Positions 27,469-35,187 are shown, numbered from the stretch's first letter. The stretch: DNA of 64,000 nt from Salmonella bongori NCTC 12419 (GCF_000252995.1 NC_015761.1:992001-1056000); one strand, 5' to 3'. Notes: generated by a model not told the origin, from the sequence alone. Numbers and translations: made by a program.

Positions 27469-27674
27469 TGGCGATGAAATACTCCTGGTTCCATCATCAC
27501 GACTGCACAACCGAGCAGGCCGACACGCTGATATCGGATTATCAGAAGCGGGGCGTAAGGACAGAAAAGAGCCTGAACCCTGACTTCATTACCTGGACTG
27601 TCAGCGCGAAATTACCTGAATATGCACACCGGGAGCGGACGCCAAAATCCTTACGCCAAAAGGTCTGGGGGTGA
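27465..27674 (+). CDS. nin-region hypothetical protein (69 aa)
   Basis: A 69-residue protein with MKYSWFHHHDCTTEQADTLI and a basic C-terminus. It is coupled to DUF1367 by an ATGA overlap. It is a common position in Salmonella lambdoid phages, but no function is known. Confidence 0.6.
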   Translation: MMAMKYSWFHHHDCTTEQADTLISDYQKRGVRTEKSLNPDFITWTVSAKLPEYAHRERTPKSLRQKVWG

Positions 27675-27676
27675 AC

Positions 27677-27722
27677 ATGGCTATTTATCGCAGTAAAAAG
27701 TGGCTTGCTGGTGGTGCCAGTT
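27677..27722 (+). pseudogene. Truncated nin-region gene start
   Basis: A start codon after GGGGGTGAAC encodes MAIYRSKKWLAGGASLT, then the frame runs into the palindromic element at 27723. The N-terminus resembles starts of phage zinc-binding nuclease-like proteins of the nin region; identity is tentative. The gene was evidently cut by the element. Confidence 0.45.
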
Positions 27723-27772
27723 TGACTGCTCCCCGGCCTGAAGGCCGGGGTTTCCCGGAGGTATTCTGATGA
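27723..27772 (+). repeat. Palindromic TnpB-end-like element (type A, copy 1)
   Basis: TGACTGCTCCCCGGCCTGAA-type hairpin followed by TTTCCCGGAGGTATTCTGATGA. The same about 50-bp unit recurs at 32329, 34387, 38333 (inverted) and 43468; hairpin-only versions occur at 30580, 31062 and 42220. Confidence 0.75.
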
Positions 27773-27856
27773 AGCCTGAAGTTATTGAGTCCCTTCGGTG
27801 GCGTACCGAATCCTTCACAATTACATCCGTATTCAGCAAAATGTAGGGGAAAATAA

Positions 27857-28528
27857 GTGAAAAATTTATCCTGGATACGCCAGCAACTGATCACGGCGAC
27901 GGCAGATCTAAGCGGTGCAACAAAAGGGCAGCTTATGGCCTGGCTGGAGAACGCACAATTTGACACGAAAACCTATCCCCGAAAAAAACAGCGCATCCGT
28001 GATGAAGTGACCGGGAAAATAATAACGCTGAATAACCCTCCGATTCCGGGTAAGCAATCACTGGCGAAAGGAAGCGCAATTCCGCTTGTGCAGCCGGTAG
28101 AATACGCCACTTCCTCATGGCGTCGGGCGCTTTTGTCACTTGATGAACACTACAAGGCCTGGCTGCTGTGGAACTACAGTGCAAACACTTGCTGGGAGCA
28201 TCAGGTTGATATAACCCGCTGGGGCTGGAGTGCGTTTGCGGCGCAACTCGACGGAAAGAAGATGGCCGGTAAAACACAGGAACGACTCCGGGCGTTAATC
28301 TGGCTGGCGGCACAGGATGTCAAATCTGAATTAGCCGGGCGTGAGGTTTATCAATATAAAGAGTTAGCGGGACTGGTAGGCGTTAGCGAAAAGAACTGGT
28401 CAGAAACCTTCACCAGACACTGGCTGACCATGCGTGCGGTATTTCTGCGTCTTGATCAGGCGTCTCTTTTGAGTGTATCGAAGACGCGATCGGAGCAGGT
28501 CGCATTCAATCAATACGCACTTAATTGA
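27857..28528 (+). CDS. Late antiterminator Q
   Basis: A 223-residue phage antitermination Q protein (Phage_antitermQ type; SWRRALLSLDEHYKAWLLWNYS and ELAGLVGVSEKNWSETFTRHW). It would let RNA polymerase started at the late promoter read through terminators into the toxin and lysis genes downstream. GGGGAAAATAAG precedes the ATG. Confidence 0.85.
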   Translation: MKNLSWIRQQLITATADLSGATKGQLMAWLENAQFDTKTYPRKKQRIRDEVTGKIITLNNPPIPGKQSLAKGSAIPLVQPVEYATSSWRRALLSLDEHYKAWLLWNYSANTCWEHQVDITRWGWSAFAAQLDGKKMAGKTQERLRALIWLAAQDVKSELAGREVYQYKELAGLVGVSEKNWSETFTRHWLTMRAVFLRLDQASLLSVSKTRSEQVAFNQYALN

Positions 28529-28796
28529 CACAAACAGGCATCCGGGGCTATATTCCCGGAACGCCAGCAAAATCTGGCGTCGGGATTGGCGTCCCGGATG
28601 TTAAGAGGCGACACCAGACGCGCCAGCGTCTTTTTTATTGTCGTTTGCACAGTCACATCTTCGCATTATGGTGGGCTGTGTGGGGGCGGAGAAATCCGCG
28701 CCGGTTCCTCTTACCCGGTTACGCCAACCCTGCACAGTTCACCACCCATCGATTGGCGTCGTTGGTGGTGATTATCTCAGTTAAGAGGGAATTACC
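28529..28796 (+). promoter_or_regulatory. Leader of the ORF6N gene with hairpins
   Basis: The stretch has strong inverted repeats (GCCAGCAAAATCTGGC; GGCATCCGGGGC facing GTCCCGGATG) before a T run at 28627-28634. Two overlapping short frames (28586-28771 and 28525-28800) resemble Ash/Icd-like peptides found before antirepressor genes. In P1/P4-like phages such leaders contain a C4-type antisense RNA. That this one does is only a possibility; the late promoter may lie here too. Confidence 0.4.
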
Positions 28797-29369
28797 ATGA
28801 CAACTCAAATTTCTGCCGAAACTCTTGCTCCGATTACCCATCACCAAATCCCCGTCATTACCACTGAGCTGTTGGCGCAACTTTATGGAACTGAAACAAA
28901 CAATATCAAAGTAAATTTCAGTCGAAATTCAGATCGTTTTGTATGCGGGAAACATTACTTCAAGATTGAAGGAGATGAACTTCGCGCTATGAAGCACGAG
29001 GTTACTCAAAGTAACTCTGTGAAAATTGCCCGTAATGTTCGATCCCTCATTCTCTGGACAGAACGCGGCGCAGCCCGCCACGCGAAGATGCTCGAAACCG
29101 ATCAGGCTTGGGAGGTATTCGAGAAACTGGAGGATTACTATTTCAGCCGGAAGCAACCTGTTCCAGCACGTCAGTCCCATCCCGCGATTCCATTTCCAAA
29201 AGAACGGCGTTTCATTGTAACAGTGTTCCCTGACGGAACTGCTGATACCCAACCTTTGCCTGACGACGTATTTGTCGGCAAAATATCGAGCATATTAAGT
29301 GATCTTCGCCAGATGGGGTGGATAGTGATTAAGCGTGACCGGCTGGTTGAAACGCTCGCGACATGGTGA
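28797..29369 (+). CDS. ORF6N-domain phage regulatory protein
   Basis: A 190-residue protein; residues about 15-105 (ITTELLAQLYGTETNNIKVNFSRNSDRFVCGKHYFKIEGDEL) form an ORF6N DNA-binding domain, common in phage antirepressor-like proteins. RBS GAGGGAATT. A 3' portion of this gene is duplicated in scrambled form at 30617-30958. Confidence 0.82.
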   Translation: MTTQISAETLAPITHHQIPVITTELLAQLYGTETNNIKVNFSRNSDRFVCGKHYFKIEGDELRAMKHEVTQSNSVKIARNVRSLILWTERGAARHAKMLETDQAWEVFEKLEDYYFSRKQPVPARQSHPAIPFPKERRFIVTVFPDGTADTQPLPDDVFVGKISSILSDLRQMGWIVIKRDRLVETLATW

Positions 29370-29451
29370 CTGCAAAACTGGATTAAAACGGCTATATTTC
29401 GTGTAAATCTGATATTGTTGTTATAGTTTCAATCGTCGACCAAACAAATTC

Positions 29452-29477
29452 AAGCCTCGCCAACGTGCGGGGCTTTT
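29452..29477 (+). terminator. Terminator after the ORF6N gene
   Basis: Hairpin AAGCCTCGC/GCGGGGCTTTT, a typical intrinsic terminator; a second copy belongs to the duplicated segment ending at 30958. Confidence 0.75.
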
Positions 29478-29510
29478 GCGTTTTAGGGGGCTCTCATTCG
29501 CGGGCCTTTT

Positions 29511-30011
29511 CTATTCAACAGGCTTTGAATTGTGGCTTCTTGTGCACGTCGCCACAAGAGCCTGAATCGTATTGCCGCCAGTTGCGCATAACGTTCTGGA
29601 ATCATACTCACGTGACCAGTGGCATAACCAATTTTCCAGGTCATCCACTGAGTAATCTTTACGGGCCAAACCCTCTGCGATGGTTACGACCTCATCACTC
29701 GGTGCTGTAAGCTCATATCCGTTCAGCAACAGGAATACGTAACCTGCCATCATAGCGGTGCGTTTGTTTGCGTTTGCGAATGGATGATTCTGGATCAGGC
29801 TTTCAATTAGAACAGCAGACAGACGAAACATATCGTCTGTCTGCTCATAATATCGAATGGTACTTGGCCGGGACTGGGAAGAACTGAGGTTGTTCGGATT
29901 CAGTACGCCTATCGGTTCATTGGGCGTCTGAATCTCAATCAGAGACCTGTTGATGTAAACGATATCTTCAATGGAAAGATAATTGACTCCTTCAACATAC
30001 TCTATCGTCAT
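29511..30011 (-). CDS. Doc-family (Fic) toxin
   Basis: A 166-residue Doc protein with the Fic-type motif HPFANANKRT at residues 76-85. Phage P1 Doc phosphorylates EF-Tu and stops translation. It is encoded leftward, against the late phage genes, downstream of a small antitoxin-like gene (10-bp gap), the usual toxin-antitoxin layout. The last residues run into sequence next to the ORF6N terminator. Confidence 0.85.
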   Translation of the reverse strand: MTIEYVEGVNYLSIEDIVYINRSLIEIQTPNEPIGVLNPNNLSSSQSRPSTIRYYEQTDDMFRLSAVLIESLIQNHPFANANKRTAMMAGYVFLLLNGYELTAPSDEVVTIAEGLARKDYSVDDLENWLCHWSREYDSRTLCATGGNTIQALVATCTRSHNSKPVE

Positions 30012-30021
30012 CCGTTTTTAC

Positions 30022-30201
30022 TCAGACCTTTGAAAGTTCTTCCATCGCCTTCTCGTAACGAGCAAACCCAAACTCAAAGGCGTTTTTAACTTGAGCAGTA
30101 TGTGAACATGCTTTGCTGATCGCTGCACGAGGTTTCGCCACCGTGGATTTGTCACGAGGCGGAATGTACAAGCGATCTGCCTTTTTTAATGCGTGACCCA
30201 T
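30022..30201 (-). CDS. Putative antitoxin of the Doc cassette
   Basis: The start MGHALKKADRLYIPPRDKST is preferred because GAGGGTGAT precedes it, giving 59 residues. It is not an obvious Phd (no clear DNA-binding fold seen). The C-terminal helix (QVKNAFEFGFARYEKAMEEL) could be the part that plugs Doc. Antitoxin function is inferred from position. Confidence 0.65.
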   Translation of the reverse strand: MGHALKKADRLYIPPRDKSTVAKPRAAISKACSHTAQVKNAFEFGFARYEKAMEELSKV

Positions 30202-30579
30202 GATTATCACCCTCATGCACGTTTGGCAGTGCTTTCTCAAATTGTAAATTTTAGGATGTAAACACATCCAAAGAATTTATGACTACTTTAAGTGGTTGAG
30301 GACAATTTAATACCATTCGTCATATTTGAGCAATGGGCCTATGTCTGAAGATAGAAGCAAGTTCGACGAAAATTGCATTGGACACTTTGCAAGTTAACGA
30401 CATTTTCGCAGAACTACCCCTCATGTAATAGTAAACTATTGTCACGTTCTCAGGAGATAGTCTGAGCCTATGACTCGACTAGAGTGAACACAATGCCGAT
30501 AAATAGCACTTTTTGCACAAAAATCATGTCCTGGTTGGAATGCACAACGCCCAACATTGCTGTGGTATTACGCCCCCAG
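30202..30579. other. Gene-free region upstream of the doc cassette
   Basis: No supported coding region. It probably contains the doc promoter (AT-rich near 30240-30310). The rest shows no feature I recognise. Confidence 0.4.
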
Positions 30580-30615
30580 TGACTGCTCCCCGCCCTTCAG
30601 GGCGGGGAGCAGTCA
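30580..30615. repeat. Perfect 16-bp palindrome (type A hairpin)
   Basis: TGACTGCTCCCCGCCC, a four-base loop TTCA, then the exact inverse. It is the most perfect copy of the type A hairpin and marks the border of the rearranged ORF6N fragment on its right. Confidence 0.85.
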
Positions 30616-30616
30616 C

Positions 30617-30958
30617 GGAACATTGTTACAACGAAACGCCGTTCTTTTGGAAATGGAATCGCGGGATGGGACTGACGTGCTGGAACAGGTTGTTTCTGGG
30701 TGAAATAGTAATCCTCCAGTTTCTCGAATACCTCCCATGCCTGACGACGTATTTGTCGGCAAAATATCGAGCATATTAAGTGATCTTCGCCAGATGGGGT
30801 GGATAGTGATTAAGCGTGACCGGCTGGTTGAAATGCTCGCGACATGGTGATTGCAAAACTGGATTAAAACGGCTATATTTCGAGTAAATCTGATATCGTC
30901 GCCATAGCTTCAATCGTCGACCAAACAAATTCAAGCCTCGCCATCGTGCGGGGCTTTT
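30617..30958 (+). pseudogene. Scrambled duplicate of the ORF6N gene 3' half
   Basis: Positions 30617-30736 are the reverse complement of 29110-29229 with few changes, while 30739-30958 repeat 29258-29477 in direct orientation, including the stop codon and terminator. The copy lacks the start and cannot encode the protein. It looks like a partial duplication whose first half was later inverted. Confidence 0.85.
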
Positions 30959-31061
30959 CTGTTTGTGCCGTCCGGAATAATCCCACTGAGTTTTGTCGTT
31001 AATCCACCGGGTGGCCTTCCTGCTTCACACTGAGCCATTCGAGCTATCGAAAGAGAGGTTT

Positions 31062-31096
31062 TGACTGCTCCACGACCTTCAGGGCGGGAAGCAGTC
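31062..31096. repeat. Imperfect type A hairpin before the toxin genes
   Basis: TGACTGCTCCACGACC-TTCA-GGGCGGGAAGCAGTCG, a degenerate copy of the palindrome at 30580, lying 38 bp upstream of the toxin B-subunit start; it could affect transcription entering the toxin operon. Confidence 0.65.
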
Positions 31097-31133
31097 GATT
31101 CTTTTTCTTAATTTAAATGAGAGGTTGAATATC

Positions 31134-31559
31134 ATGAAGAAGATTTTTTTTGCTTTTGCATTGGTAATGATGGCTGGTGCGAGTAATGTCTATGCAACGG
31201 TTAATAACTGGTATCTGAAAGACACTACGAAATATGAGAATGTTAAAATTACGAATGTTTTTTATGCTCCTTATTTACACTCGCCAAGGATTTGTGCATA
31301 TTTCACTGCATCATCAGGTGGTTCAAATGTTACTGGGTGCGCGGTGGCTGATAATGGCTATTATCAGAAGAATGCAGGACAGACATCACCTTTCATGGAA
31401 ATTTTTGATACTGTAAAATATTTTTATACAACAGGTGAGAAAATATCTGTTTATATAAGAATAAATGCATTTTCGCACTTTGATTCAAGCGTGTCACAAA
31501 ATGAAATCGTGGCTATCGGGACCTGTAATCAGTGGTGTTTTGGAGAGATAATTAAATAA
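31134..31559 (+). CDS. AB5 toxin B subunit (ArtB/PltB family)
   Basis: A 141-residue secreted protein; start ATG after GAGAGG, with an in-frame TTG three codons earlier rejected. A signal peptide (MKKIFFAFALVMMAGASNVYA) leaves a mature chain of about 120 residues. The pattern ICAYFTASSGGSNVTGCAV, MEIFDTVKYFYTTGEKISVYI and IGTCNQWCFG aligns with PltB/ArtB, the pentameric glycan-binding subunits. The cysteines expected for OB-fold disulfides are present. The A subunit follows 25 bp downstream. Confidence 0.9.
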   Translation: MKKIFFAFALVMMAGASNVYATVNNWYLKDTTKYENVKITNVFYAPYLHSPRICAYFTASSGGSNVTGCAVADNGYYQKNAGQTSPFMEIFDTVKYFYTTGEKISVYIRINAFSHFDSSVSQNEIVAIGTCNQWCFGEIIK

Positions 31560-31584
31560 TTTTTATAATATACCATAAGGAAAT

Positions 31585-32331
31585 ATGATGACAGGTTATT
31601 CTCGTTTCTTAAGGCTGGGGGTATACCTTATGTTTGCGTATAGCCCTTTTTCATCTGCTGTCGATTTTGTTTATCGTGTGGACTCGAGACCTCCGGATGT
31701 TATTTTTCGGGATGGCTTTAGTTCTCACGGTAATAACAGAAATCTTCAGCAACATATCAGAGGTGACTCCTGTGCCGCCGGTAGTCGGGACAGTAACTAT
31801 ATTGCGACCACCTCAGATATTAATGAGACTTATAATATAGCCCGAGTATATTATTCTAGGGCAACATTTAGTGGCAGATTGTACAGATACAGAATCCGTG
31901 CAGACAATAGTTTCTATAGCCTTCCGCCGTCTGTCGCTTATATTGAGTCACGTGGTGTCCAGTTTAATCATTTTGAGCGAGTGATGATGCGGTTGCAAAG
32001 TGAGTATGTAGCCGTAAATTCTATCCCAATTGAAAATATCCAGGAAGCAGTTGAGCTTGTTTACGACAGAAATACAAGCCAGGTAAGAGACGGGCCTGGA
32101 ACATCAAATTCCCGTTATTTACGAGTGAGTACACAATCAAATCCAGGGGTAATACCCAACTTACCAGTACCACAGGTCAGTACCCGGGAAAGGATTAGTG
32201 CATTTGGTACTTTAATCAGTGCTTGTTTTTCAATGAGAGGAGTGCGCAGGGATGATACACGTATTAATTCTAATTACTATGAAATGGAGTTTTACGACGC
32301 GCGGGGAGTTTTAACGGAATTATTGAAGTGA
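31585..32331 (+). CDS. AB5 toxin A subunit, ADP-ribosyltransferase (ArtA/PltA family)
   Basis: A 248-residue pertussis S1-like ADP-ribosyltransferase with a signal peptide ending near SSA. Catalytic signatures are visible: arginine in VYRVDSRPPD (R31), the STS-type YIATTS (74-77) and glutamate in QSEYVAV (E140). Only two cysteines occur (C63 and C214), fitting the conserved intramolecular disulfide. The additional cysteine by which PltA is tied to CdtB is absent (CFSMRGVRR instead of a second C). No cdtB is in the window, so a two-component ArtAB-like toxin is likely. The stop codon belongs to an adjoining palindromic element. Confidence 0.92.
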   Translation: MMTGYSRFLRLGVYLMFAYSPFSSAVDFVYRVDSRPPDVIFRDGFSSHGNNRNLQQHIRGDSCAAGSRDSNYIATTSDINETYNIARVYYSRATFSGRLYRYRIRADNSFYSLPPSVAYIESRGVQFNHFERVMMRLQSEYVAVNSIPIENIQEAVELVYDRNTSQVRDGPGTSNSRYLRVSTQSNPGVIPNLPVPQVSTRERISAFGTLISACFSMRGVRRDDTRINSNYYEMEFYDARGVLTELLK

Positions 32332-32440
32332 CTGCTCCCCGCCCTGAAGGCCGAGGTTTCCCGGAGGCATTCTGATGAATAGAGAATTTGACAAGTGACT
32401 TTCAGGAAAATGTCTCGCACTAGCGGGGCATTTTTACCCG
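32329..32440 (+). repeat. Type A element with terminator (copy left of lysis genes)
   Basis: About 110 bp nearly identical to 34387-34496: the palindrome, CCCGGAGGCATTCTGATGAA, then a hairpin (CTCGCACTAGCGGGGCATTTTT) acting as terminator. It begins with the TGA that ends the toxin A gene. Confidence 0.8.
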
Positions 32441-32446
32441 GCTTTT

Positions 32447-32560
32447 CGCGGAAAGCCCCTTCCTTTTAGGTAGGGGATATAAGGCGCTCTCGGATAAATC
32501 AGCCCGTGAAGCCTGATCCTATTTCCCCTCAATTCTGAGAGGACTCACAGCAATTAAGAG
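32447..32560 (+). repeat. Degenerate TnpB-end-like element (type B, copy 2)
   Basis: Contains GCCCCTTCCTTTTAGGTAGG then GGATATAAGGCGC and, further on, TTTCCCCTCAATTCTGAGAG, a decayed version of the type B hairpins at 23503 and 39470. Confidence 0.5.
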
Positions 32561-32568
32561 GGGGATGA

Positions 32569-32958
32569 ATGTCCGAACCTGTATCCAGTGCGACAGTGTT
32601 GGCTGGTGGAGTAATGGGGGCCAGTGTATTCGGCCTGGCAACCGGAACCGATTATGGTGTGGTATTCGGCGCTTTTGCCGGCGCGGTATTTTATGTCGCC
32701 ACGGCAACCAACATTGGACGCATCAGGCTGGTCGCTTATTTTATTACATCATTTATTGTGGGAGTGCTTGGCGCCGGGCTGATAGGTACTAAGCTTGCGG
32801 CAATAACGCATTATGAAAAACCACTGGATGCTCTTGGCGCAGTGATTATTTCTGCAATGTGTATAAAGTTTCTCACTTTTCTTAACAGTCAGGATCTGAA
32901 CAGCCTGTTCAGTATTCTTTCTCGTATCAGGGGAGGGGGATCAAATGGTAGCAAATGA
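32569..32958 (+). CDS. Putative phage holin
   Basis: A 129-residue protein with about three hydrophobic segments (LAGGVMGASVFGLATG; VVFGAFAGAVFYVATAT; LVAYFITSFIVGVLGAGLIG) and a charged C-terminus. It precedes a second small membrane protein and the endolysin, matching holin position in Salmonella lambdoid phages. GAGGGGGATGA provides the ribosome-binding site. Confidence 0.8.
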   Translation: MSEPVSSATVLAGGVMGASVFGLATGTDYGVVFGAFAGAVFYVATATNIGRIRLVAYFITSFIVGVLGAGLIGTKLAAITHYEKPLDALGAVIISAMCIKFLTFLNSQDLNSLFSILSRIRGGGSNGSK

Positions 32959-33226
32959 CCCTTCTGCAGTTCTGAATGCCGTAATTTGTGGGGTAATAGT
33001 AATCGTTCTGATGTTTTACCGACGCGGTGATGCGGCACACCGCCCCCTGATTTCGTTACTGGCCTATGTCATGGTGCTGGTATATGCCAGCGTCCCTTTC
33101 CGGTTTGTTTTTGGTTTATATGAATCATCCCACTGGCTGGTGGTGATGGTGAATATCCTTATCTGCGCCGCTGTGCTGTGGGCTCGCGGTAATGTGGCGC
33201 GTCTGGTCGATGCACTGAGGCACTGA
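32945..33226 (+). CDS. Second holin (three-helix type)
   Basis: A 93-residue protein with three predicted helices (AVICGVIVIVLMFY; SLLAYVMVLVYASVPF; VVMVNILICAAVLWA), a phage_holin_3-type arrangement. It overlaps the upstream holin by 14 bp and its stop codon overlaps the endolysin ATG. Confidence 0.8.
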   Translation: MVANDPSAVLNAVICGVIVIVLMFYRRGDAAHRPLISLLAYVMVLVYASVPFRFVFGLYESSHWLVVMVNILICAAVLWARGNVARLVDALRH

Positions 33227-33840
33227 TGGATCAACAACAATTTCAGCAGGCGGCTGGTATCAGCGCCGGGCTTTCTGCGCGCTGGTTTTCGCACATTGAT
33301 GCGGCAATGAGCGAATTCGGTATTACTGCGCCACTGGATCAGGCCATGTTTATTGCACAAACAGGACATGAATCAGCAGGATTTACTGTTCTGAAGGAAA
33401 GCTTCAATTATTCGGTGGAGGCGCTGAAAAAGACGTTTGGTAAACGCCTTACGCCTTATCAGTGCGAAATGCTGGGGCGTATTGATGGTCGCCAGGTTGC
33501 CCACCAGCCACAAATAGCCAATCTGGTTTACGGTGGTCGCATGGGGAACAAAGACACCGGAGATGGCTGGAAGTATCGCGGGCGTGGGCTTATCCAGATT
33601 ACCGGGCTGGAGAATTACACCAGATGTGGCGTTGCCCTGAAACTGGATCTGGTGGCGAATCCGGGACAGCTTGAGCTGGATCGTCATGCCGCCCGTTCCG
33701 CAGCGTGGTTTTTTGTGACTAGAGGGTGTCTGAAATACTCCGGCGACCTGGTACGCGTTACGCAGATCATTAACGGAGGGCAGAACGGCATCGGTGACAG
33801 GCGAGAGCGCTTTGAAAAAGCAAAATCGGTGCTGGTATGA
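33226..33840 (+). CDS. GH19-family endolysin
   Basis: A 204-residue chitinase-like (glycoside hydrolase 19) muramidase. The motif AQTGHESAGF carries the catalytic glutamate and YRGRGLIQITGLENY the GH19 substrate-binding segment. It cuts peptidoglycan once the holin opens the membrane. No signal peptide is seen. It overlaps the spanin gene by 4 bp. Confidence 0.93.
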   Translation: MDQQQFQQAAGISAGLSARWFSHIDAAMSEFGITAPLDQAMFIAQTGHESAGFTVLKESFNYSVEALKKTFGKRLTPYQCEMLGRIDGRQVAHQPQIANLVYGGRMGNKDTGDGWKYRGRGLIQITGLENYTRCGVALKLDLVANPGQLELDRHAARSAAWFFVTRGCLKYSGDLVRVTQIINGGQNGIGDRRERFEKAKSVLV

Positions 33841-34379
33841 ATCTGTTACCTGTATTGCTTAAAAAATTCTGGAAGCCATTAGCAGAAATACTGCTGGTGG
33901 CTTTTTTGTTATGTGCTGGTGCGTACTGGTGTTATTCACGAGGTTATCAGAAGGCGGATACATCCTGGAAATACCAGTGGGCGCAACGAGACCTTACCGA
34001 TGCGACCGCTGCATTGCAGCGTGAAGTAACCGAACGAGCGAAAGAACAGCGTCGCCAGCACGCCGCAGATGAAGAACGGAAAAGAGCCGATGAAGAACTG
34101 GCAAAAATACAGGCCAACGCTGATGCTGCTGAGCGTGCTCGCGGTGGGCTGCAACAGCAGCTCGCAGCAGTACAACGGCAACTTGCAGGAAGTGAAACCG
34201 GCAGGCTTTCCGCTCTTGCCGCAGCAAGCCAGGCAAAAGCCGAGACCGGAATACTGCTCGCCCAGTTGCTTGGCGAAGCTGACGATCTGGCGGGAAAGTT
34301 CGCAAAAGAGGCTGATGAGCGTTATGTCGCCGGAAGCACATGCGAACGTACCTGGGACAAAGTGACCGGGCAGAAGTGA
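33837..34379 (+). CDS. Rz-like inner membrane spanin (DUF2514)
   Basis: A 180-residue protein with one N-terminal membrane helix (LAEILLVAFLLCAGAYWCY) and a long periplasmic coiled coil rich in A, E, K and R. This is the DUF2514/Rz type of inner membrane spanin that joins with a lipoprotein partner to fuse the membranes in lysis. Confidence 0.88.
   Translation: MNLLPVLLKKFWKPLAEILLVAFLLCAGAYWCYSRGYQKADTSWKYQWAQRDLTDATAALQREVTERAKEQRRQHAADEERKRADEELAKIQANADAAERARGGLQQQLAAVQRQLAGSETGRLSALAAASQAKAETGILLAQLLGEADDLAGKFAKEADERYVAGSTCERTWDKVTGQK
34090..34365 (+). CDS. Nested Rz1-like lipoprotein (out-of-frame)
   Basis: In the +1 frame inside the Rz-like gene lies a 91-residue frame MKNWQKYRPTLMLLSVLAVG followed by cysteine: a basic start, hydrophobic stretch and lipobox LAVGC. 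A nested outer membrane spanin in the +1 frame is the lambda arrangement. Whether all 91 residues are made is unclear. Confidence 0.55.
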   Translation: MKNWQKYRPTLMLLSVLAVGCNSSSQQYNGNLQEVKPAGFPLLPQQARQKPRPEYCSPSCLAKLTIWRESSQKRLMSVMSPEAHANVPGTK

Positions 34380-34386
34380 AACCTGG

Positions 34387-34496
34387 TGACTGCTCCCCGG
34401 CTTGAAGGCCGAGGTTTCCCGGAGGCATTCTGATGAATAGAGATTTTGACAAGTGACTTTCAGGAAAATGCCTCGCACTAGCGGGGCATTTTTACG
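34387..34496 (+). repeat. Type A element with terminator (copy right of lysis genes)
   Basis: Direct repeat of 32329-32440. The CTCGCACTAGCGGGGCATTTTT hairpin after it is a good terminator for the lysis transcript. With its twin it brackets the whole lysis cassette. Confidence 0.8.
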
Positions 34497-34528
34497 TCTG
34501 CAGTAAACGCGCTTCACACGCGCGACTT

Positions 34529-34627
34529 ATGAACACAGAACCTTTCAGGATGACCCTTGAGGATGCCGGTTTGGTAATCGGTGCCTTTCTGTGGGCCGGA
34601 ATCCTGTGTGACAAGGTTCATCACTAA
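34529..34627 (+). CDS. Possible 32-aa membrane peptide
   Basis: Encodes MNTEPFRMTLEDAGLVIGAF followed by LWAGILCDKVHH, one hydrophobic segment. No clear ribosome-binding site; translation is uncertain. Confidence 0.35.
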   Translation: MNTEPFRMTLEDAGLVIGAFLWAGILCDKVHH

Positions 34628-34640
34628 AAGGTAATCACTG

Positions 34641-35171
34641 ATGAATTATCAAACAGTTATTGTCAATGGTGTGTCCGTTCGTGTTGATGAGGGGGGACGC
34701 TACAACTTAAACGATCTCCATGCAGCAGCAGTTGCAAATGGCGAGGCAACTGAATCTCAACGTCCCAGTAATTTTCTGAGGAGTGCACAGATTAAACGGT
34801 TCATTTCAGCACTAAAAGCCAAAGCTCAAAAAAGAGCTTTGAAAGAGATTCAACCACTTAAAGTAATAAAGGGTGGGGTTGATTCTGGTGTGTGGGGTGT
34901 TGAACTACTGGCAATCAGATATGCAGCATGGATTAAGCCGGAATTTGAAATCGAAGTTTATGAAGTTTTCAAAACGGTTGTCCGTCTCGGCGTTGGTGCT
35001 ATGTCTCGCCTGAACAAAATTGACCACATCATCAACACGGAAACCAAAGCGATAAGCCAGTGCGCAAGTCAAATGGCTAAGTGGGGCGTTGGTGGGCGGA
35101 AAAGATTGCTTCACGTTGCTCGTGAGCGAGTAGTGAATGAAGTGCAAATGTATTTACCCGGCATGGTGTGA
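34641..35171 (+). CDS. KilA-N domain phage protein
   Basis: A 176-residue KilA-N protein (RVDEGGRYNLNDLHAAA; ESQRPSNFLRS; WGVELLAIRYAAWIKPEFEIEVYEVF). KilA-N is a DNA-binding domain shared by phage and large DNA viruses. Position between the lysis cassette and a spanin remnant suggests insertion as cargo. Confidence 0.85.
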   Translation: MNYQTVIVNGVSVRVDEGGRYNLNDLHAAAVANGEATESQRPSNFLRSAQIKRFISALKAKAQKRALKEIQPLKVIKGGVDSGVWGVELLAIRYAAWIKPEFEIEVYEVFKTVVRLGVGAMSRLNKIDHIINTETKAISQCASQMAKWGVGGRKRLLHVARERVVNEVQMYLPGMV

Positions 35172-35187
35172 TTACAGCCGGTTAATC

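Noticed and set aside
28525..28800. 91-residue frame upstream of the ORF6N gene as a firm Icd/Ash gene
   Set aside because: Two overlapping frames each show only part of the expected pattern and neither has a good start, so it is kept as a leader region only.
30513..30779. 88-residue frame as a gene
   Set aside because: It is made of an inverted piece joined to a direct piece of the ORF6N gene.
31134..32331. Complete typhoid toxin locus
   Set aside because: No cdtB in the window and the A subunit lacks the tethering cysteine.
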